Positions 1 through 5,918 of a stretch of DNA of 13,123 nt are shown here, piece after piece. The stretch's first letter is position 1, and every line of letters starts with the position of its first letter. The notes under the pieces are model-generated. The model was given only the letters and a program-made list of their open reading frames with translations, was not told where the DNA came from and ran no database searches. The position numbers and the translations under genes were made by a program. The stretch spans positions 9,253 through 22,375 of the forward strand of contig DDYQ01000143.1 in NCBI GenBank assembly GCA_002348005.1, read 5' to 3'. The DNA comes from Desulfobacteraceae bacterium UBA2230 (lineage in GTDB: Bacteria; Desulfobacterota; Desulfobacteria; Desulfobacterales; Desulfosarcinaceae).

Positions 1-233
1 CCTACACCCGGGCGCTGCTCTCGGCCATGGAGGGTTCCGCCTCGCGACGGGAGACCGACATGGCAACTCCAACTTTGAGTGAGACTCCTCCATCCATGTC
101 ACCGCCTTCAGGCTGCCGGTTCCGTACCCGGTGCCCGCGGGCGGAGCAGCTCTGCGCCGAACATGTACCGCTCATGCGCCACACTAGCCCGGCACGCCAG
201 GCGGCCTGCCATCACCCCCTGAGCCATAGATGA
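1..233 (+). CDS. Oligopeptide/dipeptide ABC transporter ATP-binding protein, C-terminal end (partial)
   Basis: Only the tail of this gene is in the window. The readable frame begins at base 3 with YTRALLSA, which is the usual end of the nucleotide-binding domain in Opp/Dpp ATPases (consensus PYTRALLSAIP). It is followed by the typical C-terminal oligopeptide-binding extension, with the pattern GCRFRTRCPRAEQLC and then AACHHP. The conserved cysteines and the arginine-proline turn of that extension are all present. In this family the protein energises import of short peptides by an inner-membrane permease pair, using periplasmic binding proteins. The Walker motifs lie upstream of the window and cannot be checked. 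The residues between YTRALLSA and GCRF are low-complexity (Ser/Thr/Pro-rich) and longer on Ser than usual. The stop is TGA at 231-233. The family call is secure; OppD- versus OppF-type cannot be decided from the tail. Confidence 0.85.
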   Translation, partial: YTRALLSAMEGSASRRETDMATPTLSETPPSMSPPSGCRFRTRCPRAEQLCAEHVPLMRHTSPARQAACHHPLSHR

Positions 234-241
234 AATACAAG

Positions 242-257
242 CGGGCAGGGCAGCCCG
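242..257 (+). repeat. Small GC hairpin after the ABC-transporter gene
   Basis: CGGGC and GCCCG pair around a 6-base loop, 8 bases after the stop of the transporter gene. No run of T follows, so it is at best a weak or Rho-assisted 3' end. Confidence 0.35.
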
Positions 258-261
258 TGAG

Positions 262-287
262 GTCACGCATTTAAACACCTTCGTGAC
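262..287. repeat. Interrupted palindrome GTCACG-N14-CGTGAC
   Basis: A perfect 6-base inverted repeat (262-267 and 282-287) flanks a 14-base AT-leaning spacer. It lies in the gap between the transporter gene and the DUF3187 gene. It could be a regulator half-site pair or a hairpin; nothing else supports a function, and a 6-base repeat can arise by chance. Confidence 0.25.
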
Positions 288-417
288 GAGCTGCAGTTCC
301 CGTTGCAGCGGCCGCTTCGGCAAGTCCTGCTGCAGACTTGAGCTTTAGCCGGTGATATGGTTGTATGTGAAACCGGACTGGGACCATTCGGCCGCTGCCT
401 GCTATCGGAGAACACTT

Positions 418-1422
418 ATGCGGATCGCCTCGCTGTTGCTTCTGGCCGTATGTGCATTGATACCGGGCCCCCCCGCGGTTGCCGACGGTCCCTTGCAGGT
501 AAAGAACCGGTTCCCCCTGCACTTGCTTTTTCTGACACCGCGACCTGCCGCGCCCGAGATACCGGCTGCGGGAGAATTCGAGGCGGCGGCGGCACTCGAT
601 TACAGTGCCGTTTACTTCCAGCATAACAACCGGGAATGGGATTTTCTGATCGATCTGGAAATGACCACTTTCGATCTGGCGGTCACCTGCGGCCTGACGC
701 CCGGGGTGGCCTTCAGCGTCGATCTGGCCCTGGTGAATATGGGTGGTGGCTTCCTGGACGGTTTCCTGGAAAGCTATCACGATGCGCTGGGGGTCTCCAA
801 TTATGGCCGTGAGACGCGCCCCAAGAATGCATTCGCTTACCGGGCGGCACGGGAAGGGGAATCGTGGCTGCAGGGCGAATCGGGCGGGTGGCAGCTCGCC
901 GATTCGGTGGCTTCAGCCCTGATCAAGCTTCCTGCGCCGGAGGCGATTCCCGCGATGCGCAGTGCGCTGATCACCTCCGTCAAGTTGCCGCTGGGCGATG
1001 CGGAAAGCGGGATCGGCAGCGGCCGATGGGATTGGGGGTTCTACTGGACCGCGGCATTCGATTTCGACCCCTGGTCCTTCTACCTGATGCCGGGGTTTGC
1101 CTTGATTTCCGATCCCCGCAGCGAGGGGCCGCATGTGGAGGCACGGAACAGCTACAGTCTGTTTGCCGGCGCAGCCTACCGGTATGATGAGCGTTGGCGC
1201 TGGTTGGTTCAGGTGAACGGTTTTACTTCTCCGCTGCAGGATACAGGCATCTCCCAGTTGGATAACGGTGCGCTGGAGCTGATTCTGGGAACCCAGTACG
1301 GCCTCTCTTCGAACTGGCGCATCGAATTTGCATTCTGCGAAGATTTGACACGCGCCGCACCCGACTTTACGGTACATGCAGGTGTGGTATGGAATTATGA
1401 TCGGACGGGCAGAGCGGAGTGA
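418..1422 (+). CDS. Exported DUF3187-family protein (putative outer-membrane protein)
   Basis: Predicted 334 residues. The N-terminus MRIASLLLLAVCALIPG is a clear Sec signal peptide, with likely cleavage after A20-V21-A22. The mature part starts with a segment of the form GPLQVKNRFPLHLLFL, which resembles the opening of DUF3187 proteins (gPl.vrNq.PL.l.fL). It then alternates aromatic and hydrophobic residues in short strands (for example VYFQ, WDFLIDLEM, WGFYWTAAF, WSFYLMPGFAL), as expected of an outer-membrane beta barrel. The last residues (AGVVWNYDR) do not end in the classical terminal aromatic. The start at 418 is chosen because GGAG at 407-410 sits 7 bases upstream and the signal peptide begins exactly there; an upstream GTG at 352 would bury it. 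The function of the family is unknown. The next gene begins within a few bases, so co-transcription is likely. Confidence 0.7.
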   Translation: MRIASLLLLAVCALIPGPPAVADGPLQVKNRFPLHLLFLTPRPAAPEIPAAGEFEAAAALDYSAVYFQHNNREWDFLIDLEMTTFDLAVTCGLTPGVAFSVDLALVNMGGGFLDGFLESYHDALGVSNYGRETRPKNAFAYRAAREGESWLQGESGGWQLADSVASALIKLPAPEAIPAMRSALITSVKLPLGDAESGIGSGRWDWGFYWTAAFDFDPWSFYLMPGFALISDPRSEGPHVEARNSYSLFAGAAYRYDERWRWLVQVNGFTSPLQDTGISQLDNGALELILGTQYGLSSNWRIEFAFCEDLTRAAPDFTVHAGVVWNYDRTGRAE

Positions 1423-1426
1423 TATG

Positions 1427-2218
1427 ATGAATTCCAGTGCCGATTCGGCCTACATCGTCACCGGCACCACGCGCGGGCTCGGGCGGGCGCTGGCGCGTGC
1501 GGTGAGGGAGCGCGGCAAGCTGCTGTTCACGATCTCTCGATCACCGCAAGTGCATGAAGGCCGGTGGCACAACTATGCTTGTGATTTGCGGCAACCCGAC
1601 CAGATTCAAAGGGCGATGGCCGACCTGATGCAGGCGATCGGCCGCGAGCGGTGCCATGATATACTGCTGATCAACAATGCAGGCGTTCTGTCGCCGATCG
1701 GACCGATCGAAAACGCCGCGGACGACCGGATCGAAGGCCATTTTGCGGTCAACCTGCAGGCGCCGGCGCTGTTGATCGCCCACTTTATCCGCGCCGCAGG
1801 CCGTTTCTCCGGCCGACGCCGCATCATCAATATCACTTCAGGCGCTGGAGAAAACGCCTATGCCGGATGGGCCCCCTATTGTGCAGCCAAGGCGGCCCTG
1901 AACATGCTGACCGCCTGCGTGGCCCTGGAACAGAGCGAGCAGGAACGGCCGGTCAGTATTTGCGCCGTGGCACCGGGCGTGGTCGATACCGACATGCAGC
2001 TTGAAATCCGGCGCACATCGCGAGCGGAATTTCCTAAGCGCAAAAAGTTCCAGGAGCTATACGCGAGCGGCCGATTGGCCGCGCCCGAGCAGGTCGCGCA
2101 TTTGATCCTGGACCTGGATGAAGGCGGACTTCTCGCGTCCGGGGCCCTATACGATCTTCGCGATGTACGCCCAAGGCCGGGGGGCGGGTGGGAGGTTCGG
2201 CGGCGTAATCTGCCATGA
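1427..2218 (+). CDS. Short-chain dehydrogenase/reductase (SDR) family oxidoreductase
   Basis: Predicted 263 residues, a typical classical SDR length. Visible motifs are the nucleotide-binding TGTTRGLG (12-19), the NNAG element (83-86), catalytic Ser138, and the YxxxK pair Tyr151 and Lys155. PGVVDTDM at 183-190 follows the active site. A Rossmann fold with NAD(P)H-dependent carbonyl reduction is therefore expected. The overall pattern is closest to the sepiapterin reductase/benzil reductase branch, but the substrate cannot be read from sequence. Start choice: GGAG at 1416-1419 lies inside the end of the preceding gene, 7 bases before ATG 1427; an adjacent ATG at 1424 is also possible and would add one Met. 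The stop of the upstream gene is at 1420-1422, so the two are probably translationally coupled. The C-terminal 20 residues are Arg/Gly/Pro-rich and probably disordered. Confidence 0.88.
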   Translation: MNSSADSAYIVTGTTRGLGRALARAVRERGKLLFTISRSPQVHEGRWHNYACDLRQPDQIQRAMADLMQAIGRERCHDILLINNAGVLSPIGPIENAADDRIEGHFAVNLQAPALLIAHFIRAAGRFSGRRRIINITSGAGENAYAGWAPYCAAKAALNMLTACVALEQSEQERPVSICAVAPGVVDTDMQLEIRRTSRAEFPKRKKFQELYASGRLAAPEQVAHLILDLDEGGLLASGALYDLRDVRPRPGGGWEVRRRNLP

Positions 2219-2319
2219 GCGAACGTGTGCGCTGCCCGGTGAGAATCGGCTGCCGACACATCAAACAGTGCGTTTTTGCCCGGTCGCGGGCTTATGCAGG
2301 GGGGATTGAGGTGGGAACG
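2219..2319 (+). other. 100-base gap between the SDR and YqgE genes
   Basis: The frame of the YqgE gene is open through this gap back to an ATG at 2215, which overlaps the SDR stop as ATGA. The gap would encode a 35-residue Cys/Arg-rich extension that YqgE proteins do not normally have. I treat it as untranslated leader. GAGGTG at 2308-2313 is the ribosome binding site for the start at 2320. Confidence 0.5.
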
Positions 2320-2889
2320 ATGATCACACAGGCAGCCACGTTTCTGAAAGGCCATTTTCTCATGGCCATGCCGACCATGGCCGATCCCAATTTTAAAAGA
2401 TCGGTCACCTGTATCGCCGAACATGGCGCGGAAGGCGCCCTGGGGATCGTGATTAATCGATTGCGCGAGCCGATCAATGGCCGAATGATTTTCGATGAGC
2501 TGAAAATTGAATACAACGCCATGGCGGAGCACATTCCCGTTCATGTCGGTGGGCCGGTGCACCCCAACGAGTTGTTCATTCTGCACGCGGCACCTTTGGA
2601 TTGGGGTGGAAGCCTCCATATCGCCGAAAATCTGGCGCTGAGCAATTCACGCAGCATTCTGGAGGCTATCGCGATCGGGGAGGGACCGCGGGATTTCGTC
2701 ATCAGCCTGGGATGTGCGGGTTGGGGTCCCGGGCAATTGGAGTGGGAGATGGCCCAGAATGCCTGGCTGAGCATGGTTGCCAGTCACGACATTATCTTCT
2801 CGCTGCCCATTGAGGAGCGCTGGGATACCGCCATCCGGCGCCTGGGCATCGATCCCCAACTCATCTCCGCGACGGCCGGTCACGCATGA
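2320..2889 (+). CDS. YqgE/AlgH family protein
   Basis: Predicted 189 residues, the usual size. The hallmark blocks are all present in order: KGHFLMAMPTMADPNFKRSV near the N-terminus (10-29), EHGAEGALGIVINR (34-47), HVGGPVHPNELFILH (75-89), a GCAGWGPGQLEWE block (131-143), and the C-terminal RLGIDPQLIS followed by AGHA. The family is widespread in Gram-negative bacteria, and the name AlgH comes from an alginate-regulation phenotype in Pseudomonas. Its biochemical role is still unclear, with links proposed to nucleotide or RNA metabolism, often beside yqgF. No yqgF is present here. The start at 2320 is fixed by GAGGTG 6 bases upstream and by family alignment. The gene ends 43 bases before a hairpin terminator. 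Confidence 0.95.
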   Translation: MITQAATFLKGHFLMAMPTMADPNFKRSVTCIAEHGAEGALGIVINRLREPINGRMIFDELKIEYNAMAEHIPVHVGGPVHPNELFILHAAPLDWGGSLHIAENLALSNSRSILEAIAIGEGPRDFVISLGCAGWGPGQLEWEMAQNAWLSMVASHDIIFSLPIEERWDTAIRRLGIDPQLISATAGHA

Positions 2890-2932
2890 CCCTCACCGGG
2901 CGCCCGATCCTCCCGATGGCAGTTCAATTAAA

Positions 2933-2955
2933 AAAGGACCCGAATGGGGTCCTTT
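2933..2955. terminator. Bidirectional intrinsic terminator between convergent genes
   Basis: AAAGGACCC (2933-2941) and GGGTCCTTT (2947-2955) form a perfect 9-base-pair stem with a 5-base loop. On the minus strand the stem is followed by a T-rich run (TTTTTTAATT), a strong intrinsic signal for the four-Cys gene that ends 25 bases before it. On the plus strand the tail is the weaker TTTATAATTTG, still usable for the YqgE gene. Confidence 0.8.
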
Positions 2956-2980
2956 ATAATTTGTACGGCCATCGAGCAGG

Positions 2981-3130
2981 TCAGGCCTGGGCTTTTTTTC
3001 GTTTCTGCTTAGGCTTTTTCTTTTTCAGGCAGACTTTGTCTTTGCGAACGAATGCACACAGCTTCGGATTATAGTACTCCTTGCAGTTTAAAGGATTATA
3101 AAGCGGGCACTCGGGATGTTTTTCAGACAT
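2981..3130 (-). CDS. Four-cysteine, lysine-rich small protein (49 aa), conserved-hypothetical type
   Basis: ATG at 3130-3128 to TGA at 2983-2981 on the minus strand encodes 49 residues. It begins MSEKHPECPLYN and has four cysteines at 8, 16, 25 and 34. The spacing is almost regular (C-x7-C-x8-C-x8-C), and LYNPLNC and YYNPKLC look like a repeated N-P-x-x-C unit. The last 15 residues are a basic tail (KKKKPKQKRKKAQA). The four Cys suggest a metal site (zinc or iron-sulfur) or disulfides, and the tail suggests contact with nucleic acid or membrane. The codon choice and a purine-rich stretch (AAAGGGGA) 10 bases before the ATG support translation, and the terminator sits immediately downstream. 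I associate similar short proteins with sulfate-reducing deltaproteobacteria from memory; I could not check this. It is too small for standard length cut-offs. Function unknown. Confidence 0.72.
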   Translation of the reverse strand: MSEKHPECPLYNPLNCKEYYNPKLCAFVRKDKVCLKKKKPKQKRKKAQA

Positions 3131-3184
3131 GAATATCGGTTCCCCTTTCGCGGTCGCCGAGCCTTTCGTGTACTAATGCCTGGA

Positions 3185-3213
3185 TTGATATCATAAAATG
3201 GCATAATTAACAA
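3185..3213 (-). promoter_or_regulatory. Possible promoter of the four-Cys gene
   Basis: On the minus strand TTGTTA (3213-3208) and TATCAA (3190-3185) are separated by 17 bases, each matching 4 of 6 sigma-70 consensus positions. The predicted leader would be about 50 bases. The surrounding DNA is an AT-rich island (3180-3230) in an otherwise GC-rich context. A perfect TATAAT on the same strand at 3222-3217 is an alternative -10 but has no good -35. Confidence 0.3.
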
Positions 3214-3451
3214 TTCATTATATTTCAGGGCAGCAAATCTTGCTGAATGACATTCCGAAGCGTTTCGGATTCACCACTGCCAAATAAGGGCTTGCGGCTG
3301 TAAGCTCAAGACCCCGTTCCCGGTGTCCAGCCGCAATCGATCCGGCGCACGCCACATGGACCGATAGGTTGTGCCGGCAGAGGGGGGTGTGTGCACCTGT
3401 GCCGCCGACCAAAAGTTGCGTTCGCGGAACTGCGCAGGGAGGCGGAAAGTT

Positions 3452-3480
3452 TTGACAAGACCGCGACGTCATTATATAGC
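3452..3480 (+). promoter_or_regulatory. Sigma-70-like promoter for the dynamin-like/ParA operon
   Basis: A perfect -35 TTGACA (3452-3457) is followed after 17 bases by TATAGC (3475-3480). An overlapping TATATA at 3473-3478 gives a 15-base spacer. Transcription would start near 3487 and leave an untranslated leader of about 150 bases before the GTPase gene at 3638. Confidence 0.6.
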
Positions 3481-3589
3481 AGGCTGAATTTTATGGCGAA
3501 CCTCTCCTTTTTACGAGTGTTATCAGCGGCGGAACGCCCGTCTTTCCCCGCATAACGCGGCTCAGTCGTAGCGGCAAGAGACAACAGGG

Positions 3590-3613
3590 CGCCCGGCGGG
3601 TAGGTGCCGGGCG
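3590..3613 (+). promoter_or_regulatory. GC-rich leader hairpin upstream of the dynamin-like gene
   Basis: CGCCCGGC (3590-3597) pairs perfectly with GCCGGGCG (3606-3613) around an 8-base loop. It has no T run, so it is not a typical terminator. It stands 24 bases before the start codon, next to a second small hairpin that holds the ribosome binding site. Confidence 0.45.
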
Positions 3614-3616
3614 GTG

Positions 3617-3635
3617 TGACCAGACCGAAGGGTCA
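3617..3635 (+). promoter_or_regulatory. Hairpin overlapping the ribosome binding site of the dynamin-like gene
   Basis: TGACC (3617-3621) and GGTCA (3631-3635) can pair around a 9-base loop. The only purine-rich ribosome binding sequence, GAAGGG (3627-3632), lies across the loop and right arm, 5 bases before ATG 3638. If formed, the hairpin would partly hide this site. The stem is short, so regulation is speculative. Confidence 0.3.
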
Positions 3636-3637
3636 GC

Positions 3638-5896
3638 ATGGATCGATATCAGAAACTGCGCAAAGATTTACTCGAAAACACCACGACCGCTTCCTCGCTT
3701 CTCCAGAAAAGTCAAATGGTTCTTGGGGCCTCCACGACTGCCCTGACGCAATGGACACAAACCTGCAGCCACATCGAAAGCGATCTTCTGGACCATATTA
3801 TCCGGGTGGCCGTAGTCGGGGCGATCAAATCGGGCAAAAGCACTTTAATTAACGCGCTGCTCGGCGACGATCATCTCAAACGCGGTGCCGGCGTGGTCAC
3901 CTCTATTGTGACCCGCATTCGTAAGGGAGATCAACTGCGTGCCAGGTTGTTCCTCAAGTCCTGGGATGAAGTGAATCAGGAAATCGAAGAGGCCATGGTG
4001 CTGTTTCCGGCCGAGCAGTGGCAAACCCCCGCGCAGCGATTCGATGTTCGCAAGAGCGCCGACCGCCAGCAACTCGCCCACGCGCTCAATGAACTGGACC
4101 GGGAACTGCGCATCGCTCAGGACCAGTTGAACGCCAACAGCGTCCTTCTATCTTCCTATCTGAAAGGATACGAACAGGTTAAGGATCTGGTCGGGGCGGA
4201 GAGCGCGACCCGGGTGTTCGATGAGGATCATTTCGGCGCCCATCGTGATTTCGTGGGCAATGATGCCCGGGCGGTTTATTTAAAGGATATCGAGCTTGAA
4301 ATTACCGGCGACCGGGTCGGTGCCAACATGGAAATTGCCGATTGCCAGGGCAGCGATTCCCCCAACCCGTTGCATATGGCCATGATCCAGGACTATCTGT
4401 TGAAAGCGCACCTGATCATTTACGTGATCAGCAGCCGGACCGGAGTGCGCCAGGCCGACATCCGGTTCTTGTCCATGATCCGGCGCATGGGGATCGGAGA
4501 AAATATACTGTTTGTGTGCAATTTCGATTTCAACGAGCATGACGGTCTTGACGAATTGAATGCTTTGACTGACCGTATTCGGGAAGAAATCGCACTTATC
4601 ATACCCGATCCAGTGCTCTTCACGGTTTCGGCTTTATATAATCTGTTCGCGCCGAATGCACAACGACTCGGCGGAAAAGATAGCGAACGTCTTGCCCAGT
4701 GGCAGCGCAGCCGTGAATTGGTAGATTTTTCCGGTAGCGAAACCCGCCGGCTGGAAGCCATGCTGGAGCGAAAACTGAATCGTGAGCGCTCGGCCCTTTT
4801 ACTTCAAAATCAGCTTGAGCGACTGGATGTAATCTGTTCGGGTCTGCAGCAGTGGATCCGTATGAATCGGGATCTTCTCGGGCGCGATGCCGGAGAAGCG
4901 CAGCGCATGGCCGAAAGAGTGCGACAGCATCAGGACTATGTTACTCAAGTACAGTCCATGATCCAGAGCACCCTGGATGGGGCGACACAGAAGATCAAAA
5001 ACGATTTGAAAAAGTCGGTTGACAGTTTTTTCGACTACTACAACGGTCCGATATTGAAGAAGGCAGTGGATTTCGTCCGTAATTATTCGGTGGATCTGTC
5101 GCGCTATCAGGAGCATCTTTCCTCGGCGGGCTTTTCGCACTCACTCTATTCTGTTTTTCAGGAGTACAAGCAAGCCGTTGATACTTTTATGGCCGAAAAA
5201 ATCAACCCCGAGATCATCGGCTTTATCGGCCGGCAGGAAATCCGAATTAAAGATTACTTCCAGTCGGTAGCGGCGCCCTATGAAGGCATGGTGCGCGAGG
5301 CGCTTGAACGTTATGACCGGCTTCTGGTGCAGTTCGGGTGCACCGATGTGCAGGAACGCTGGGCGCTCAATCTCACTCCTGATCTCGAGGCGCTCAAGCA
5401 GCGGGCGGATCTATTCTTGCAGCCGGCCGCAAGCGTGCTGCGATATTCGGCCAACATCCGCACCGAGGCCATCATCCGGTTGGGCGCCTATTCTCTCGTA
5501 CGGGCCGTCCGGAAACTGCTCAGAAAGCCGATCCTGAACAATAAGGGGGAAGAAATCAAGGCCCTTAACGCGGGTATCCGTCGCATGAAGCAGGAAACCG
5601 AACGCTCCGTTCTGGCCCATTTTAAAGATTACCAGGAAAACATCAAGTTCCAGAATTTGCTGCGCCTGACGGACCTGTTCGGAGCGCGCCTGTATGCGCT
5701 GTTGCTGGAGAATTTTCAGGGTTATACGGCCGACCTGAATCAAATGACCACCGCAATTGTCGGCGAACGCAGCGCAAAGGAACACATGGACAGCACACTG
5801 ATCAACATCGAGCGTGAGATCGCGGCATTGAAAGAAAAGATGCAAAGCACCCGTCAGGGAATCATGCAGTTGCGCGGCAATGATAATGGATCCTGA
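3638..5896 (+). CDS. Bacterial dynamin-like GTPase
   Basis: Predicted 752 residues. A helical N-terminus of about 55 residues precedes the GTPase domain. The P-loop is GAIKSGKS (61-68), inside VAVVGAIKSGKSTLINALLG, the standard dynamin-superfamily G1. The switch Thr is at 88 (VVTSIVTRI). The G3 position reads DCQG (235-238) instead of DTPG, and the G4 position reads NFDF (295-298) instead of N/TKxD. G1 and G3 are about 170 residues apart because a charged helical insertion (roughly 110-200) separates them. From about 370 onward the protein is almost wholly helical with long coiled-coil-like stretches (420-460, 640-670, 705-740), as in the stalk of dynamin-like proteins. No clear transmembrane segment is seen. 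Members of the family bind and remodel membranes in a GTP-dependent way. It forms an operon with a ParA-type ATPase 22 bases downstream. The family call is firm; the cellular role is unknown. Confidence 0.85.
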   Translation: MDRYQKLRKDLLENTTTASSLLQKSQMVLGASTTALTQWTQTCSHIESDLLDHIIRVAVVGAIKSGKSTLINALLGDDHLKRGAGVVTSIVTRIRKGDQLRARLFLKSWDEVNQEIEEAMVLFPAEQWQTPAQRFDVRKSADRQQLAHALNELDRELRIAQDQLNANSVLLSSYLKGYEQVKDLVGAESATRVFDEDHFGAHRDFVGNDARAVYLKDIELEITGDRVGANMEIADCQGSDSPNPLHMAMIQDYLLKAHLIIYVISSRTGVRQADIRFLSMIRRMGIGENILFVCNFDFNEHDGLDELNALTDRIREEIALIIPDPVLFTVSALYNLFAPNAQRLGGKDSERLAQWQRSRELVDFSGSETRRLEAMLERKLNRERSALLLQNQLERLDVICSGLQQWIRMNRDLLGRDAGEAQRMAERVRQHQDYVTQVQSMIQSTLDGATQKIKNDLKKSVDSFFDYYNGPILKKAVDFVRNYSVDLSRYQEHLSSAGFSHSLYSVFQEYKQAVDTFMAEKINPEIIGFIGRQEIRIKDYFQSVAAPYEGMVREALERYDRLLVQFGCTDVQERWALNLTPDLEALKQRADLFLQPAASVLRYSANIRTEAIIRLGAYSLVRAVRKLLRKPILNNKGEEIKALNAGIRRMKQETERSVLAHFKDYQENIKFQNLLRLTDLFGARLYALLLENFQGYTADLNQMTTAIVGERSAKEHMDSTLINIEREIAALKEKMQSTRQGIMQLRGNDNGS

Positions 5897-5918
5897 CCAC
5901 CCCAAGGAGGAAATCTTC

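Larger units (their letters stand above)
3131..3637. other. Long intergenic region between the four-Cys gene and the dynamin-like gene
   Basis: About 500 bases with no convincing gene on either strand; the open frames here have no ribosome binding site and no recognisable protein. The stretch contains an AT-rich island (3180-3230), a 6-base-pair hairpin TCCGAA/TTCGGA (3254-3269) without a T run, a sigma-70-like promoter at 3452-3480, and a structured leader with two hairpins (3590-3635). I saw no tRNA, and no riboswitch that I could identify. Confidence 0.6.

Noticed and set aside
352..417. GTG start at 352 for the DUF3187 gene
   Set aside because: It has no ribosome binding site and would place 22 residues ahead of a clean signal peptide that begins at ATG 418.
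271..780. Minus-strand frame of 169 codons opposite the DUF3187 gene
   Set aside because: It lies over the signal peptide and family motifs of the plus-strand gene, and its own product is Gln/Arg/Gly-rich without any domain.
2215..2319. Upstream YqgE start at ATG 2215, overlapping the SDR stop as ATGA
   Set aside because: It would add 35 residues not found in the family, lacks its own ribosome binding site beyond coupling, and the start at 2320 has GAGGTG and matches known YqgE N-termini.
3254..3269. Hairpin TCCGAA/TTCGGA as a terminator
   Set aside because: The stem is only 6 base pairs with no T tract on either strand, and no gene ends near it.
3306..3584. Minus-strand frame of 92 codons in the gap before the dynamin-like gene
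   Set aside because: It has no ribosome binding site or recognisable domain, its composition is unlike a protein, and it runs across the predicted promoter of the GTPase gene.
3484..3637. Known riboswitch or housekeeping RNA (cyclic di-GMP, cobalamin, RNase P or 6S RNA)
   Set aside because: Only generic hairpins are present; I could not match the conserved core sequences of any of these RNAs.
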